The notes under the pieces: generated by a model
What the model saw: only the letters and a program-made list of their open reading frames with translations
What the model was told of the DNA's origin: nothing
The model's database searches: none
From: Dimargaris cristalligena
Lineage: Eukaryota > Kickxellomycota > Dimargaritomycetes > Dimargaritales > Dimargaritaceae
Direction of reading: 5' to 3'
Length of the DNA: 19,910 nt
Assembly (NCBI GenBank): GCA_027576995.1
Contig: JANBQC010000529.1
Coordinates: 1-19,910, forward strand
Made by a program: the position numbers and the translations under genes
Shown here: positions 18,701 through 19,910 of the stretch, piece by piece
Layout of the letters: every line of letters starts with the position of its first letter
Position numbering within the stretch: the first letter of the stretch is position 1

Positions 18701-19910
18701 GGCGGCCCGCACATTGCAATCGGAACGCCGCAAGGGGTCGGTGGCGGCCAAGCAGGCGTCCCTCAACTGCCTGCGCATGACGGCTCCGCTTCTGGAGGCC
18801 TATATCGAGAACTGTTACCAAAAGTACCACAAGGCCAAGGTGGAGCCCGGTACGGCGGTGGGAGCCTTGGGGGCGATGAGTATCGGTGAACCCACCACCC
18901 AAATGACGTTGAAGACTTTCCATTTCGCCGGTGTGGCGAGTATGAACGTTACCATGGGTGTGCCCCGTCTGAAGGAAATTATGAGCGCTTCCAAGAATAT
19001 CAGTACCCCGATTATTACCTGTAAATTGGTGGACCCCAAAAGTGAAACGGCGGCGCGAATCATCAAGGGTCGTCTCGAGCAAACCAAGCTGGGCGACATT
19101 ACGGAATTCGTGGAAGAAGTGTATACGCCCGGCGAGGCCTACCTGTCCATCAAAATATCGATGCGGACCATCCAACTCCTGCACCTGGAGGCATCTTTGG
19201 TGAGCATCGCCCACGCCATTCCCCGCAACTCGAAACTCAAGTTAACCGACAACAATATCCAAGTAGCCAAGCCCGACCGCATCAACGTCCACCCCTTATG
19301 CAAGGACCCCTCCCAAACGTATTACGCCATCCAGACGCTGAAACGGGCCCTGCCGAGCGTAATTGTCATTGGTATCCCGTCGATTCGCCACGCGGTTATT
19401 TCGGAGGACAAGAACGAGTACCAAATCCTCGCCGAAGGGGCCGGCCTGGTGGAAGTCATGGGCGTCAACGGTATCATTGGCCTGCAAACCGCCACCAACG
19501 ACGTGATGGAGCTCGAAAAAACTTTGGGTATCGAAGCCGCGGCGTTCATGATCATTGACCAAATTGAAACCATCACCAAATCCTATGGTATTACCATTGA
19601 TCGGCGGCACCTGTGGTTGCTGGCGGACATTATGACTTTTAAAGGGGAAGTGTTGGGGGTCAATCGGTTCGGGTTGGCTAAAATGAAGGATAGTGTACTG
19701 ATGTTGGCGTCGTTTGAAAAAACCACCGACCATTTGTTCGATGCGGCCGTGTACGGTAAACAAGACGCTATTGTGGGGGTGAGTGAATGTATCATCATGG
19801 GCATTCCCATGCCCATTGGCACAGGACTGTTTAAATTGGTGCAGGAGACGGATAAACAGCGGGTGCAGCCCCGGCCCCTGTTATTCGATGCACCCGGACA
19901 ACACGTTAAA
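15726..19910 (+). CDS. RPC1: RNA polymerase III largest subunit, RPC1 (3' end cut by window edge)
   Basis: Catalytic largest subunit of the nuclear polymerase that makes tRNAs, 5S rRNA and U6. One uninterrupted frame of 1395 codons starts at ATG (context GCACC-ATG), opens with MKEQV much as yeast MKEVV, and reads off the right edge. Zinc sites are C66-C69-C76-H79 and C106-C109-C153-C156. The conserved core includes [20 protein letters not shown], then VISPDPN from about 329. The magnesium-binding NADFDGDE (Asp491, 493, 495) is intact. Trigger-loop and cleft segments are at about 1045-1080, with [16 protein letters not shown]. The Pol III-type end ([19 protein letters not shown]) falls near 1325-1360. 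The sequence ends where yeast Rpc160 has only a few residues left, so very little is missing. It is assigned to Pol III, not Pol I or II, because the N-terminus, ASNEDDL and the C-terminal block match Rpc160 and there is no heptad-repeat tail. No intron occurs in 4.2 kb, unlike RFC1 and the kinase. Confidence 0.97.
   Translation, partial: [1395 protein letters not shown]

Noticed and set aside
15882..19763. Minus-strand frames of 155-331 codons across RPC1
   Set aside because: They are exact reverse-complement-frame shadows of a well-conserved sense gene, explained by avoidance of TTA, CTA and TCA codons.
1..19910. CRISPR arrays, prophage, insertion sequences or a multi-gene defence or biosynthetic cluster
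   Set aside because: The window is eukaryotic, with spliceosomal introns and three housekeeping genes; no spaced repeat array, transposase or clustered accessory genes were seen.

Overview
The window is eukaryotic nuclear DNA, most likely from an early-diverging fungus. Three conserved single-copy housekeeping genes are recognisable. Two are split by short spliceosomal introns of 151-452 nt with GTANGN donors and, in several cases, CTAAC/CTTTAAC-like branch sites. Coding DNA is GC-biased at third positions and intergenic DNA is AT-richer, with homopurine and homopyrimidine runs. The fungal placement is an inference from intron size, gene spacing and general resemblance to fungal homologues; it was not tested.

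Left part (1-2092): mostly non-coding. It holds one weak candidate for a small secreted-protein gene (843-1449) with a TATA box, a signal-peptide-like ORF and a poly(A) signal, but no ATG. From 2093 to 6292 on the minus strand lies a complete replication factor C large subunit gene (RFC1). I reconstruct it as seven exons giving 879 residues with every junction in phase, including a 19-nt microexon. It is followed, still on the minus strand, by an intronless 99-codon gene for a small secreted protein (7028-7327). Its leader carries three 39-bp direct repeats below a TATA box.

Middle (about 7.6-10.5 kb): roughly 2.9 kb in which I see no convincing gene, between the divergent secreted-protein and Polo kinase genes.

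Right part: a three-exon Polo-like kinase gene (10483-13846, plus strand, 861 residues) with an intact kinase domain and two polo boxes. It has an unusually long SP-rich linker, a Cys/His-containing insert between the polo boxes, and Ser in place of the usual activation-loop Thr. After 1.9 kb of T-rich intergenic DNA comes the largest subunit of RNA polymerase III (RPC1). It starts at 15726 and is open through the right edge with no intron; probably only a few residues of its C-terminus are missing.

The three large genes serve the cell cycle and core nucleic-acid metabolism (clamp loading, mitotic kinase, Pol III transcription) but form no pathway-specific cluster. I do not see a new multi-gene system. 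The points worth a second look are gene-structure and domain oddities within these genes and the two small secreted-protein candidates.
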